A stretch of 64,000 nt of DNA from Klebsiella sp. WP3-W18-ESBL-02 (lineage in GTDB: Bacteria; Pseudomonadota; Gammaproteobacteria; Enterobacterales; Enterobacteriaceae). Positions 42,513 to 51,820 of the stretch are shown piece after piece. The position numbers and the translations under genes were made by a program. The notes under the pieces were generated by a model. That model saw nothing but the letters and a program-made list of their open reading frames with translations, did no database searches and was not told where the DNA came from. The DNA is taken from NCBI RefSeq assembly GCF_014168815.1, contig NZ_AP021972.1, positions 620,001-684,000 on the forward strand. Direction: 5' to 3'. Each line of letters opens with the position of its first letter. Position 1 is the first letter of the stretch.

Positions 42513-44084
42513 TCAGGTTACCGGCGCCGGGTTGAACACCGCCAGCTGGTTGTGCAGCCCCCATTGATCCGAGAAGGTTTTTTTACGCCCGCTGGCCACA
42601 TCGAGAATAAAGTGGAATAGCTTCGTCCCCACCTCTTCAATGGTCTCTTCGCCGGTGGCGATGGTGCCCGCGTTAATATCCATTAGGTCATACCAGCGGT
42701 TCGCCAGCGCGGTGCGGGTGGCCATCTTGATGACCGGTACCGCAACCAGGCCGTACGGCGTACCGCGCCCGGTAGTAAACACCTGTACGGTGATGCCGGA
42801 AGCAACCTGTTGAGTGCCGCAAACGAAATCGCTGGCCGGCGTCGCGGCGTAAATCAGGCCGCGCTTGGTCGGACGTTGGCCCGGTGACAGCACTTCGACG
42901 ATGGCGCTTTTGCCAGACTTGGCGATTGAGCCCAGCGCTTTTTCCACTACGTTGGCAAGGCCGCCTTTCTTGTTGCCTGGAGATGGGTTGGCGCTGCGAT
43001 CGGTTTGCCCCATGTTGAGGTAGTTATCATACCAGGCCATCTCTTCAAGCAGACGTTTGCCCACCTCTTCATTCACCGCGCGTGGCGTTAACAGATGAAT
43101 GGCATCGCGCACTTCGGTGACTTCAGAGAACATAACCGTGGCGCCGCAGCGCACTAGCAGATCGGAAGCGTAGCCGACCGCCGGGTTGGCGGTCACGCCG
43201 GAGAACGCATCGCTGCCGCCGCACTGCATGCCAACCACCAGCTCGGAAGCTGGGCAGGTTTCGCGCTGACGTTGGTTGAGCTTTTGCAGGTGGCGTTCGG
43301 CAACCTGTAAGATATCGTCGACCATCGATTGAAAGCCGACGTGCTGCTCATCCTGCAGGCGCACGATGCTGGCGCTGTCGACCGCGATGCTTTGTACATC
43401 CTCCGTGCCTTCGAGCAGGCGTTCTGGCTGTAGCTTTTCACAGCCCAGTCCCACGACCATCACTTCACCGCCAAAGTTGGGGTTTAGCGCGAGGTTATGG
43501 ATGGTGCGAATGGGGACCACCGCCGCCGGTGCGTTAATTGCCACGCCGCAGCCGTACAGGTGGTTCAGACCAACCACGCCATCGACGTTGGGGTATTTTG
43601 CCAGCAGATCGCGCTCAATGATTTTCACCACATAGTCCACCACGCCCGCTACGCAGTGCACGCTGGTGGTAATGCCCAGCAGGTTTTTGGTGCCGACGCT
43701 GCCGTCGGCGTTGCGATAACCTTCGAAGGTATAGCCTTCGAGCGGCGGCAGCGGCTCCGGGACTTTGGTCGCCAGCGGCAAGGTGTTGAGTGGCGGCGCT
43801 TCCGGTAGCACAACCGTGGATTCGTCAATCCAGCTACCTTTAGCAATATCGCGCACCGCGTAACCGATGACTTCGCCGTAGCGGATGATTTCACCGTTCT
43901 GAGGAATATCCACCAGCGCAACTTTATGCCCCTGGGGAATATGTTCAATTAATTCCAGACCGTCAGGAAAACGCGTTCCTGCTTTTAATCCGTTATCGTT
44001 AACAACGATCGCGACATTATCTGTTTCATGTACTTTTATATAAAAAGCCGTCGGCGATTCTTGTCTGATTTCAATGTTAGCCAT
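42513..44084 (-). CDS. garD: Galactarate dehydratase GarD
   Basis: The 523-residue iron-dependent UxaA/GarD-family dehydratase converts galactarate to 5-dehydro-4-deoxy-D-glucarate. It has an N-terminal SAF-type domain and motifs such as GMQCGGSDAFSGVTANPA, NPSPGNKKGGL and TGRGTPYG. Length equals E. coli GarD. It is divergent from garP across a 413-base regulatory gap and is likely activated by CdaR and CRP. Confidence 0.96.
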   Translation of the reverse strand: MANIEIRQESPTAFYIKVHETDNVAIVVNDNGLKAGTRFPDGLELIEHIPQGHKVALVDIPQNGEIIRYGEVIGYAVRDIAKGSWIDESTVVLPEAPPLNTLPLATKVPEPLPPLEGYTFEGYRNADGSVGTKNLLGITTSVHCVAGVVDYVVKIIERDLLAKYPNVDGVVGLNHLYGCGVAINAPAAVVPIRTIHNLALNPNFGGEVMVVGLGCEKLQPERLLEGTEDVQSIAVDSASIVRLQDEQHVGFQSMVDDILQVAERHLQKLNQRQRETCPASELVVGMQCGGSDAFSGVTANPAVGYASDLLVRCGATVMFSEVTEVRDAIHLLTPRAVNEEVGKRLLEEMAWYDNYLNMGQTDRSANPSPGNKKGGLANVVEKALGSIAKSGKSAIVEVLSPGQRPTKRGLIYAATPASDFVCGTQQVASGITVQVFTTGRGTPYGLVAVPVIKMATRTALANRWYDLMDINAGTIATGEETIEEVGTKLFHFILDVASGRKKTFSDQWGLHNQLAVFNPAPVT

Positions 44085-44208
44085 TGTCCAGCATTCTCCA
44101 GCCAGGGGGTAAAAGAATTAGGGTTATTTATGGTTTGTTTCTGGTAATGGAAAATAAAATACCCATTGCTACATGAAATAAAGAATGTCAGGAGTTGAAC
44201 CATAAAAA

Positions 44209-44224
44209 TGTGATGAAGATCACC
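44209..44224 (-). promoter_or_regulatory. CRP-binding site near garD
   Basis: TGTGATGAAGATCACC differs from TGTGA-N6-TCACA by one base and lies 125-140 bases upstream of the garD ATG, fitting catabolite control of galactarate use. Confidence 0.65.
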
Positions 44225-44268
44225 TATCGCCTTCATGCCGCGGGAGACAAGGGAGTCAATGGCTGAAA

Positions 44269-44353
44269 TTGTGCATCAGCGCCCAGTGCTGTGTGCATAT
44301 GGTCAATAAAATGAATTTATTGCGCGTTTAAATTGGTGATTTGCACAATGTGC
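44269..44353. promoter_or_regulatory. Candidate CdaR operator repeats
   Basis: TTGTGCA (44269-44275), TGTGCA (44292-44297) and the dyad TTGCACA-A-TGTGCGA (44341-44355) share one sequence. CdaR activates gar genes in E. coli; I infer these are its sites but do not know its consensus firmly. Confidence 0.4.
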
Positions 44354-44497
44354 GAGCGAGATATCCTGATTATACTGAACCTCGAATTCATGGCGTCTGA
44401 TTTTTTATTACGAGATTCATTGGTAATTAAATAATCAGCGAAATTCGCTTTAATAAAAACAATAAAATTAAAGCATCCTGTACCCGAGGATAATAAA

Positions 44498-45838
44498 ATG
44501 ATACACGATACTGCTGATGTTGTTGAAGCAAAAAAGGGTATGCCTACCCGTTATTTAATTCTATTCATTATTTTTATTGTTACGGCCGTTAACTACGCAG
44601 ACCGCGCAACGCTTTCCATTGCCGGTACGTCTGTCGCTAAGGAACTGGAACTTAGTGCGATTTCTATGGGGTATATCTTCTCTGCATTCGGTTGGGCGTA
44701 CCTGCTCATGCAGATCCCCGGTGGTTGGTTACTGGATAAATTCGGCTCGAAGAAAGTTTATACCTATAGCTTGTTCTTCTGGTCTCTGTTTACCTTCCTG
44801 CAGGGCTTTGTCGGTTTCTTCCCGCTAGCATGGGCCGGCGTTTCTATGTTCTTCATGCGTTTTATGCTGGGCTTCTCCGAAGCGCCTTCCTTCCCGGCAA
44901 ACGCGCGTATTGTTGCGGCCTGGTTCCCAACCAAAGAACGCGGTACCGCCTCGGCTATTTTTAACTCCGCGCAGTATTTCTCTTTAGCGCTGTTCTCGCC
45001 GCTGCTGGGCTGGCTGACCTTCGCCTGGGGCTGGGAGCACGTCTTTACCGTGATGGGGGTGATTGGCTTTGTGTTGACCGGGCTGTGGGTGAAGTTCGTA
45101 CACAACCCAACCGATCATCCACGAATGACCAAAGAAGAGCTGAAGTTTATTGCGGATAACGGCGCAGTGGTTGATATGGACCACAAAAAGCCGGGCAGCG
45201 ACGCGGCAAAAGGTCCGAAACTGGATTACATCAAACAGTTGCTTAGCAGCCGTATGATGTTAGGTATCTTCTTCGGCCAGTACTTCTTAAACACCATCAC
45301 CTGGTTCTTCCTCACCTGGTTCCCGATTTACCTGGTGCAGGACAAAGGTATGTCGATTCTGAAAGTGGGTATGGTGGCGTCTATCCCTGCGCTGTGTGGT
45401 TTTGCCGGCGGTGTGCTGGGCGGGCTGTTCTCCGACTACCTGATTCGCCGCGGTTGTACGCTGACCTTTGCACGTAAACTGCCTATTGTGCTGGGCATGC
45501 TGTTGGCGTCGACGATTATTCTGTGTAACTACACCGACAACACGGCGCTGGTCGTAGGATTAATGGCGCTGGCGTTCTTCGGCAAAGGCTTTGGCGCACT
45601 GGGGTGGCCGGTTATCTCCGACGTGGCGCCAAAAGAGATTGTTGGGCTGTGCGGTGGGGTGTTTAACGTCTTTGGTAACGTCGCCTCTATCGTTACGCCG
45701 CTGGTGATTGGTTATATCGTAAGTGAACTGCACTCCTTTAATGGCGCACTGATTTTTGTCGGCTGTTCCGCGCTGATGATGATGGTTTGCTACCTCGTCG
45801 TGGTCGGCGACATCAAACGTCTGGAACTGCGGAAGTAA
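44498..45838 (+). CDS. garP: Galactarate/glucarate MFS transporter GarP
   Basis: The 446-residue anion:cation symporter-family MFS permease has 12 membrane segments, with NYADRATLSIAGTSVAKEL and GWAYLLMQIPGGWLLDKFGSK near the N-terminus. It imports galactarate and probably glucarate and glycerate. It is first of garP-garL-garR-garK. Confidence 0.94.
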   Translation: MIHDTADVVEAKKGMPTRYLILFIIFIVTAVNYADRATLSIAGTSVAKELELSAISMGYIFSAFGWAYLLMQIPGGWLLDKFGSKKVYTYSLFFWSLFTFLQGFVGFFPLAWAGVSMFFMRFMLGFSEAPSFPANARIVAAWFPTKERGTASAIFNSAQYFSLALFSPLLGWLTFAWGWEHVFTVMGVIGFVLTGLWVKFVHNPTDHPRMTKEELKFIADNGAVVDMDHKKPGSDAAKGPKLDYIKQLLSSRMMLGIFFGQYFLNTITWFFLTWFPIYLVQDKGMSILKVGMVASIPALCGFAGGVLGGLFSDYLIRRGCTLTFARKLPIVLGMLLASTIILCNYTDNTALVVGLMALAFFGKGFGALGWPVISDVAPKEIVGLCGGVFNVFGNVASIVTPLVIGYIVSELHSFNGALIFVGCSALMMMVCYLVVVGDIKRLELRK

Positions 45839-45865
45839 GCCGCGACTAACGTAAGGTAATAAAAA

Positions 45866-46636
45866 ATGGATAACGCGATTTTTCCTAACAAATTCAAAGC
45901 GGCGCTGGCTGCTCAACGGGTTCAGATTGGCTGCTGGTCAGCCCTCTCCAGCCCGATCAGTACTGAAGTGTTAGGCCTGGCCGGTTTCGACTGGCTGGTG
46001 CTGGACGGTGAACATGCGCCGAACGATGTGACGACGTTAATCCCACAGCTGATGGCACTGAAAGGCAGCCAGAGCGCGCCGGTCGTACGTATTCCGACCA
46101 ATGAGCCGGTCATTATCAAGCGTATGCTGGATATCGGCTTCTATAACTTCCTGATTCCGTTTGTGGAGACGCAGGAGCAGGCGGCGCAGGCGGTCTCTTC
46201 CACGCGCTATCCGCCGGAGGGGATTCGCGGCGTATCCGTTTCGCATCGCGGCAATATGTTTGGCACCGTACCGGACTACTTCGCGCAGTCCAACAAAAAC
46301 ATCACCATTCTGGTGCAGATTGAAAGCCAGCTGGGCGTCGATAACGTGGATGCCATCGCGGCAACGGAAGGCGTGGATGGCATCTTTGTCGGGCCAAGCG
46401 ACCTGGCCGCCGCGCTGGGGCATCTGGGTAATGCTTCGCACCCGGAGGTTCAGAAAGCCATTCAGCATATTTTTGCCCGTGCGAAAGCCCACGGCAAGCC
46501 AAGCGGCATCCTGGCACCGGTTGAAGCCGACGCGCGCCGCTACCTCGAGTGGGGAGCCACCTTTGTGGCCGTTGGCAGCGACCTGGGCGTCTTCCGCGCC
46601 GGTACTCAAAAACTGGCTGATGCTTTTAAAAAGTAA
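45866..46636 (+). CDS. garL: 5-keto-4-deoxy-D-glucarate aldolase GarL
   Basis: The 256-residue HpcH/HpaI-family class II aldolase cleaves the GarD product to pyruvate and tartronate semialdehyde. It has VLDGEHAPNDV (catalytic His near 50), VQIESQLGVDNV and FVGPSDLAAALGH metal-site motifs. It starts 27 bases after garP. Confidence 0.96.
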   Translation: MDNAIFPNKFKAALAAQRVQIGCWSALSSPISTEVLGLAGFDWLVLDGEHAPNDVTTLIPQLMALKGSQSAPVVRIPTNEPVIIKRMLDIGFYNFLIPFVETQEQAAQAVSSTRYPPEGIRGVSVSHRGNMFGTVPDYFAQSNKNITILVQIESQLGVDNVDAIAATEGVDGIFVGPSDLAAALGHLGNASHPEVQKAIQHIFARAKAHGKPSGILAPVEADARRYLEWGATFVAVGSDLGVFRAGTQKLADAFKK

Positions 46637-46671
46637 CCACCACCGATTAACGCAATATTGAGGAAATGACG

Positions 46672-47556
46672 ATGAAAGTTGGTTTTATTGGCCTGGGTAT
46701 CATGGGTAAACCGATGAGTAAAAACCTGCTGAAAGCGGGTTACTCGCTGGTGGTGTCGGACCGTAATCCTGAAACGATTGCCGAAGTGATTGCCGCCGGA
46801 GCGGAAACGGCGACCACGGCGAAAGCCATTGCCGAGCAGTGCGATGTCATCATCACGATGCTGCCAAACTCGCCGCACGTAAAAGAAGTGGCGCTGGGGG
46901 AAAATGGCATTATCGAAGGTGCCAAACCGGGCACTGTACTGATCGATATGAGCTCAATTGCGCCGCTGGCGAGCCGCGAAATTAGTGAGGCGCTGAAAGC
47001 AAAAGGCGTAGATATGCTTGATGCGCCGGTAAGCGGCGGCGAACCGAAAGCCATTGATGGCACGCTGTCGGTGATGGTTGGTGGAGATAAAGCGATTTTC
47101 GACAAGTATTATGACCTGATGAAAGCGATGGCCGGCTCCGTGGTGCATACCGGGGAGATTGGCGCGGGTAACGTCACCAAGCTGGCGAATCAGGTGATTG
47201 TCGCGCTGAACATCGCTGCAATGTCGGAAGCGTTGACCCTGGCGACCAAAGCGGGTGTGAATCCTGACCTGGTTTATCAGGCCATCCGCGGCGGTCTGGC
47301 GGGCAGCACCGTGCTGGATGCCAAGGCGCCGATGGTTATGGATCGTAACTTCAAGCCGGGCTTCCGTATCGATCTGCATATTAAAGATCTGGCCAACGCG
47401 CTGGATACGTCCCACGGCGTTGGGGCGCAGCTGCCGCTGACCGCAGCGGTGATGGAAATGATGCAGGCGCTGCGTGCCGATGGGTTGGGCACGGCCGACC
47501 ATAGTGCCCTGGCGTGCTACTACGAAAAACTGGCGAAAGTTGAAGTGACTCGTTAA
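46672..47556 (+). CDS. garR: 2-hydroxy-3-oxopropionate (tartronate semialdehyde) reductase GarR
   Basis: The 294-residue beta-hydroxyacid dehydrogenase has the Rossmann motif GFIGLGIMGKPMSKNLLKAG, the DAPVSGGEPKA substrate motif and catalytic Lys in GAGNVTKLANQ. It reduces tartronate semialdehyde to D-glycerate. ATG 46672 is chosen because AGGAAA is correctly spaced; the ATG two codons earlier abuts it. It is nearly identical to E. coli GarR. Confidence 0.96.
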   Translation: MKVGFIGLGIMGKPMSKNLLKAGYSLVVSDRNPETIAEVIAAGAETATTAKAIAEQCDVIITMLPNSPHVKEVALGENGIIEGAKPGTVLIDMSSIAPLASREISEALKAKGVDMLDAPVSGGEPKAIDGTLSVMVGGDKAIFDKYYDLMKAMAGSVVHTGEIGAGNVTKLANQVIVALNIAAMSEALTLATKAGVNPDLVYQAIRGGLAGSTVLDAKAPMVMDRNFKPGFRIDLHIKDLANALDTSHGVGAQLPLTAAVMEMMQALRADGLGTADHSALACYYEKLAKVEVTR

Positions 47557-47565
47557 GGACGTTGC

Positions 47566-47627
47566 GCCCGGCGGCGTTAGCCTGCCGGGCCGGCAAGGTA
47601 GGCCGGATAAGTTATGCGCCATCCGGC
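47566..47627. repeat. REP/BIME element inside the gar operon
   Basis: GCCCGGCGGCGTTAGCCTGCCGGGC and GTAGGCCGGATAAGTTATGC..CCGGC fill the garR-garK gap, two opposed REP units within a co-oriented gene set. Confidence 0.85.
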
Positions 47628-47650
47628 GTCGCGCGCTAATAGGCTCAGAT

Positions 47651-48796
47651 ATGAAAATCGTAATCGCCCCAGACTCTTATAAAGAAAGCCTTTCTGCCAC
47701 CGAGGTAGCACAGGCGATAGAAAAAGGATTTCGGGAAATCTTTCCGCAAGCGCAGTTTGTGTCTGTACCGGTTGCCGACGGCGGCGAAGGTACGGTTGAG
47801 GCGATGATTGCGGCCACTCAGGGGCGCGCGGTGATGTCGACGGTAACCGGCCCGCTTGGCGACCCCGTGCAGGCTCAGTGGGGCATCTCCGGCGACGGCG
47901 GTACGGCATTTATCGAAATGGCCGCCGCCAGCGGCCTGGCGCTGGTACCGCCTGAACGTCGTAACCCGCTGATCACCACGTCCTATGGTACCGGTGAGCT
48001 GATCCTCCAGGCGCTGGAAAGTGGAGTGAAGAGCATTATTATCGGTATCGGCGGCAGCGCCACGAACGACGGCGGGGCGGGGATGGTACAGGCGCTGGGC
48101 GCAAAGTTATGCGACGCCAACGGTTCGCCGATTGGTTTCGGCGGCGGTAGCCTGATGAGCCTTAATCATATTGATATTTCCGGACTCGATGCGCGCCTGC
48201 AGGCGTGCACAATTCGCGTAGCCTGCGATGTGACCAACCCGTTAACCGGGCCGTCTGGCGCGTCCTGTATTTTTGGGCCGCAGAAAGGCGCTACCGCGGC
48301 GATGATCGCCGAGCTGGACCGCAACCTCGCGCACTATGCCGAGGTGATTAAAAAATCGCTACGGGTGGATGTTAAAGAGGTGCCGGGCTCTGGCGCGGCG
48401 GGGGGAATGGGCGGCGCGCTGATGGCGTTTCTCGGCGCAGAGCTGCGCAGCGGCATTGAGATAGTCACTCAGGCGTTAAATCTCGAAGAGCATATTCACG
48501 ACTGCACGCTGGTGGTGACCGGTGAAGGGCGGCTGGACAGCCAGAGCATTCACGGTAAGGTGCCCGTTGGGGTGGCCAGCGTGGCAAAGAAATACCATAA
48601 GCCGGTGATCGGTATTGCCGGTAGCCTGACCCGCGATGTCGGCGTTGTACACCAGTACGGCATTGATTCTGTGTTCAGCGTGCTGAACCGTATTGGCTCG
48701 CTGGAAGAGGCGTTCCGTGAGGCGGCGGACAATATTTATCTCACTTCCCGTAATATCGCTGCCACCCTTCAGGTGGGAATGCAGACGGAAAGGTGA
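47651..48796 (+). CDS. garK: Glycerate 2-kinase GarK
   Basis: This 381-residue glycerate kinase type I family protein carries APDSYKESLSATEVAQAIEKGF, PVADGGEGTVEAM and GIGGSATNDGGAGMVQALGA motifs. It makes 2-phosphoglycerate, finishing galactarate breakdown. A REP element lies between it and garR. The rnpB promoter overlaps its stop codon. Confidence 0.96.
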   Translation: MKIVIAPDSYKESLSATEVAQAIEKGFREIFPQAQFVSVPVADGGEGTVEAMIAATQGRAVMSTVTGPLGDPVQAQWGISGDGGTAFIEMAAASGLALVPPERRNPLITTSYGTGELILQALESGVKSIIIGIGGSATNDGGAGMVQALGAKLCDANGSPIGFGGGSLMSLNHIDISGLDARLQACTIRVACDVTNPLTGPSGASCIFGPQKGATAAMIAELDRNLAHYAEVIKKSLRVDVKEVPGSGAAGGMGGALMAFLGAELRSGIEIVTQALNLEEHIHDCTLVVTGEGRLDSQSIHGKVPVGVASVAKKYHKPVIGIAGSLTRDVGVVHQYGIDSVFSVLNRIGSLEEAFREAADNIYLTSRNIAATLQVGMQTER

Positions 48797-48821
48797 CATT
48801 GGCTCGTAAACCCTCTATACT
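48793..48821 (+). promoter_or_regulatory. rnpB promoter
   Basis: GTGACA (48793-48798) and TATACT (48816-48821) are spaced by 17 bases, with transcription expected about seven bases on, at the RNA 5' end. The -35 includes the garK stop TGA. Confidence 0.8.
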
Positions 48822-48828
48822 TCGCGCC

Positions 48829-49209
<381 letters not shown>

Positions 49210-49212
49210 CTT

Positions 49213-49243
49213 AAAAAACCCCGCCTTGATGGCGGGGTTTTTG
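49213..49243 (+). terminator. rnpB terminator
   Basis: AACCCCGCC and GGCGGGGTT pair around TTGAT and are followed by a T run. Confidence 0.93.
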
Positions 49244-49324
49244 CTTTCTGACGTACCCTGCCGCGCACCGACAGAGCGAGGATGGCGAGGCGGTCAGCCC
49301 CGGTTACCAAACCAGGGCATTTGT

Positions 49325-49486
49325 TCAGGCGGTCTGTTCTTCCGCCTGGCTGCTCTCAGCCTGGGCCACGATGGCTTCCAGTTCGCTCAGCATGTCTTCC
49401 AGACCAAACTCCGGTGCCGCGTTGGTGGGTTGAGGGGCGTTGGCCACCTTCATCGTCTGCTGCTTTTTATTGTTTCTCTTACTCAT
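49325..49486 (-). CDS. yhaL: Small conserved protein YhaL
   Basis: The minus strand from ATG 49486 encodes 53 residues (MSKRNNKKQQ...FGLEDMLSELEAIVAQAE...EQTA). The LEDMLSELEAIV core matches E. coli YhaL (54 residues) as I recall it. GGAAG precedes the start. It lies 26 bases after the yhaK stop in the same direction, as in E. coli. The function is unknown; the basic N-terminus and acidic C-terminus are typical. Confidence 0.82.
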   Translation of the reverse strand: MSKRNNKKQQTMKVANAPQPTNAAPEFGLEDMLSELEAIVAQAESSQAEEQTA

Positions 49487-49512
49487 TTTTGCTTCCGCTA
49501 TCCTGAATAGAC

Positions 49513-50214
49513 CTACACAGGTAAATCTATCAGCAAAGCGCGCAGTGGGGTATCAGCAACGAGTGTGATATTGGCTTCATCGCGAATAAATGCCCCATCG
49601 CCGCAGGTGAGCGATTTGTTTTCTGCGTCGTTAGCCAGCGCATGTACGGTGCCGTGAATCGACTGTAAATAGGCGCGCGGCCCGTGCAGTGACAGAGAAA
49701 CCTGCTCGCCTTTTGCCAGCTCAATATGGTGTAGCCACACCTGCTGACGCAGCTGCAGACTATGCTGACTGCCGTCCGGCGAGGCCAGCAGCTGGTGCGC
49801 GGTATCTTTCAGCTTCAGTTTCTGTACCCGCGAATTATCGCGTTCCGGGCAGGCGTCCAGCCAGATTTGTATCCGGGTTAACGGCTTGTCTTTGCTCAGG
49901 TTATGTTCGCTATAGCTGACACCCTGCTGGGTTGCAATCAGCAGCGCTTCACCGGCCTTCGCTTGAATATGGTGGCCTTCGCTGTCGCGGTACTCGGCCT
50001 CGCCTTCCAGAATCAGATTCAGAATATCGACCTTCGGATAGGTCCGCGGCTGGAAGGCCGCGCCGGGAGCAAGGACTTCCTGATTCAGCACGCGCAGAGA
50101 CGCATAGCCCAGCAGTTTCGGATCGAAGTAGTGTCCAAAAGAGAAGGTATAGCGGGCCTGAAGCCAACCGAAGTCCGCCTGTCCGCACTGTTTCGCTGTT
50201 CTTGTGGTAATCAT
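49513..50214 (-). CDS. yhaK: Pirin-like bicupin YhaK
   Basis: The 233-residue pirin-family protein (SFGHYFDPKLLGYASLRVLNQEVLAPGAAFQPRTYPKVDILNLILEGEAEYRDSEG) has two cupin halves. E. coli YhaK has been described as a redox-responsive cytosolic protein. It is divergent from yhaJ with a 104-base gap. Confidence 0.94.
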   Translation of the reverse strand: MITTRTAKQCGQADFGWLQARYTFSFGHYFDPKLLGYASLRVLNQEVLAPGAAFQPRTYPKVDILNLILEGEAEYRDSEGHHIQAKAGEALLIATQQGVSYSEHNLSKDKPLTRIQIWLDACPERDNSRVQKLKLKDTAHQLLASPDGSQHSLQLRQQVWLHHIELAKGEQVSLSLHGPRAYLQSIHGTVHALANDAENKSLTCGDGAFIRDEANITLVADTPLRALLIDLPV

Positions 50215-50318
50215 CTTCTTGACCCTCCTTTACATTAAATCAATGGTAAAGGTATGGACGCTGCATTGTTAGCCAGATATTCTGCCCGGTATGTTCAAAT
50301 TTCCTGAATGAGCAAGCC

Positions 50319-51215
50319 ATGGCTAAAGAGAGAGCACTGACGCTGGAAGCACTACGAGTAATGGACGCCATTGACCGACGCGGCAGCTTCGCCGCCGCGG
50401 CGGATGAGCTTGGGCGCGTGCCCTCGGCGTTGAGCTATACCATGCAAAAGCTGGAAGAAGAGCTGGACGTTGTGCTTTTTGACCGTTCAGGTCATCGAAC
50501 AAAATTCACTAACGTCGGGCGTATGCTCCTCGAACGTGGTCGCGTCCTGCTGGAGGCGGCAGATAAGCTGACCACCGATGCCGAAGCGCTGGCGCGCGGC
50601 TGGGAAACGCACCTCACCATTGTGGCGGAAGCGCTGATCCCAACGGCAACGCTGTTCCCGCTGGTGGAAAAGCTGGCGGCGAAGTCTAACACCCAGCTGT
50701 CGATTATCACCGAAGTGCTGGCGGGCGCCTGGGAGCGTCTGGAGCAGGGGCGAGCGGACATCGTGATCGCACCGGATATGCACTTCCGTTCTTCCACGGA
50801 AATTAACTCGCGCAAGCTCTACTCGCTGATGAGCGTTTACGTGGCGGCGCCGGATCATCCGATTCATCAGGAGGCGGAACCGCTGTCTGAAGTGACGCGC
50901 GTGAAATATCGTGGGGTAGCGATTGCGGATACCGCGCGGGAGCGCCCGGTACTGACGGTGCAGCTGCTGGACAAACAGCCGCGTCTGACGGTGACATCGA
51001 TGGAAGAGAAGCGTCAGGCGCTGCTCGCCGGGCTCGGCGTGGCGACCATGCCGTATCAGCTGGTTGAAGAGGATATTGCGCAAGGGCGTCTGCGGGTGGT
51101 GAGCCCGGAGTACAGCAAAGAGATTGACATTATTATGGCGTGGCGCCGCGACAGCATGGGCGAAGCGAAATCGTGGTGTCTGCGCGAAATTCAGAAACTG
51201 TTAACCGCAAAATAA
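50319..51215 (+). CDS. yhaJ: LysR-type regulator YhaJ
   Basis: The 298-residue LysR-family regulator has its winged helix at residues 6-65 (ALRVMDAIDRRGSFAAAADELGRVPSALSYTMQKLEEEL). YhaJ activates yqjF and yhaK-type promoters in response to 2,4-dinitrotoluene products, and virulence genes in some pathogens. It lies close to yqjF here too. Length equals E. coli YhaJ. Confidence 0.95.
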   Translation: MAKERALTLEALRVMDAIDRRGSFAAAADELGRVPSALSYTMQKLEEELDVVLFDRSGHRTKFTNVGRMLLERGRVLLEAADKLTTDAEALARGWETHLTIVAEALIPTATLFPLVEKLAAKSNTQLSIITEVLAGAWERLEQGRADIVIAPDMHFRSSTEINSRKLYSLMSVYVAAPDHPIHQEAEPLSEVTRVKYRGVAIADTARERPVLTVQLLDKQPRLTVTSMEEKRQALLAGLGVATMPYQLVEEDIAQGRLRVVSPEYSKEIDIIMAWRRDSMGEAKSWCLREIQKLLTAK

Positions 51216-51219
51216 AGCA

Positions 51220-51299
51220 GTAGGCCGGATAGGCGTTTACGCCGCCATCCGGCGATTTGTGCCGAATAGCCTGATGGCGCTGCGCTTATCAGGCCTACC
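51220..51299. repeat. REP/BIME element between yhaJ and yhaH
   Basis: Two opposed REP units (GTAGGCCGGATAGGCGTTTA.. and GCCTGATGGCGCTGCGCTTA..) fill the convergent gap. Confidence 0.9.
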
Positions 51300-51324
51300 A
51301 GACCCGCGTTGTGCCTGGTTGGGA

Positions 51325-51690
51325 TCAGGAAATCCCCTTCGGATCGGGCCCGAAACGGTTATTGCCCGGCGTGCCGCTCTGACAGTTGAAGATCAAAATT
51401 ACGATCCAGCCGATCACCGGAATAATCAGCAGCAGTAGCCACCATGCCGAGCGGTCGGTGTCATGCAGACGACGGAACTGCACGGCCCACCACGGCAGGA
51501 AAACCAGCACCCCATAAATAGTGGTGAGGATCCCTTCACCGCCGGCGCGCTGCCAGCCAAGCATCTTATCGACTACGCCCAGCACGAGCGTAAAAATCAC
51601 GTTCACCAGGACGAACATCCAGTACTCTTTGCGGCGGGCGCGGCCGCCAAAGCCAATGTAGTTACGTATAACCTTGAGATACCAATCCAT
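51325..51690 (-). CDS. yhaH: DUF805 inner-membrane protein YhaH
   Basis: The 121-residue DUF805 protein has about four membrane segments and the family motif RRLHDTDRSAWW. The stretch DKMLGWQRAGGEGILTTIYG marks it as YhaH rather than the paralogue YhaI, which is absent here. The function is unknown. Confidence 0.88.
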   Translation of the reverse strand: MDWYLKVIRNYIGFGGRARRKEYWMFVLVNVIFTLVLGVVDKMLGWQRAGGEGILTTIYGVLVFLPWWAVQFRRLHDTDRSAWWLLLLIIPVIGWIVILIFNCQSGTPGNNRFGPDPKGIS

Positions 51691-51820
51691 TTTTTTGCCT
51701 CAGTTGATCATTAATCACTTGTTTTTAAAGCGATCAAGCTAAGGATAGTCGCGAATGAAAATGAGGTAAATATTGATGAGGCGAATAAATTAGGGCGCCG
51801 ATGGACGGCACCCTGAAGGT

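Larger units (their letters stand above)
44085..44497. promoter_or_regulatory. Divergent garD / garPLRK control region
   Basis: This 413-base AT-rich gap has a CRP-like site, repeated TTGTGCA/TGCACAA elements and a -10-like TATACT at 44371-44376 pointing to garP. No gene was found in it. Confidence 0.6.
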
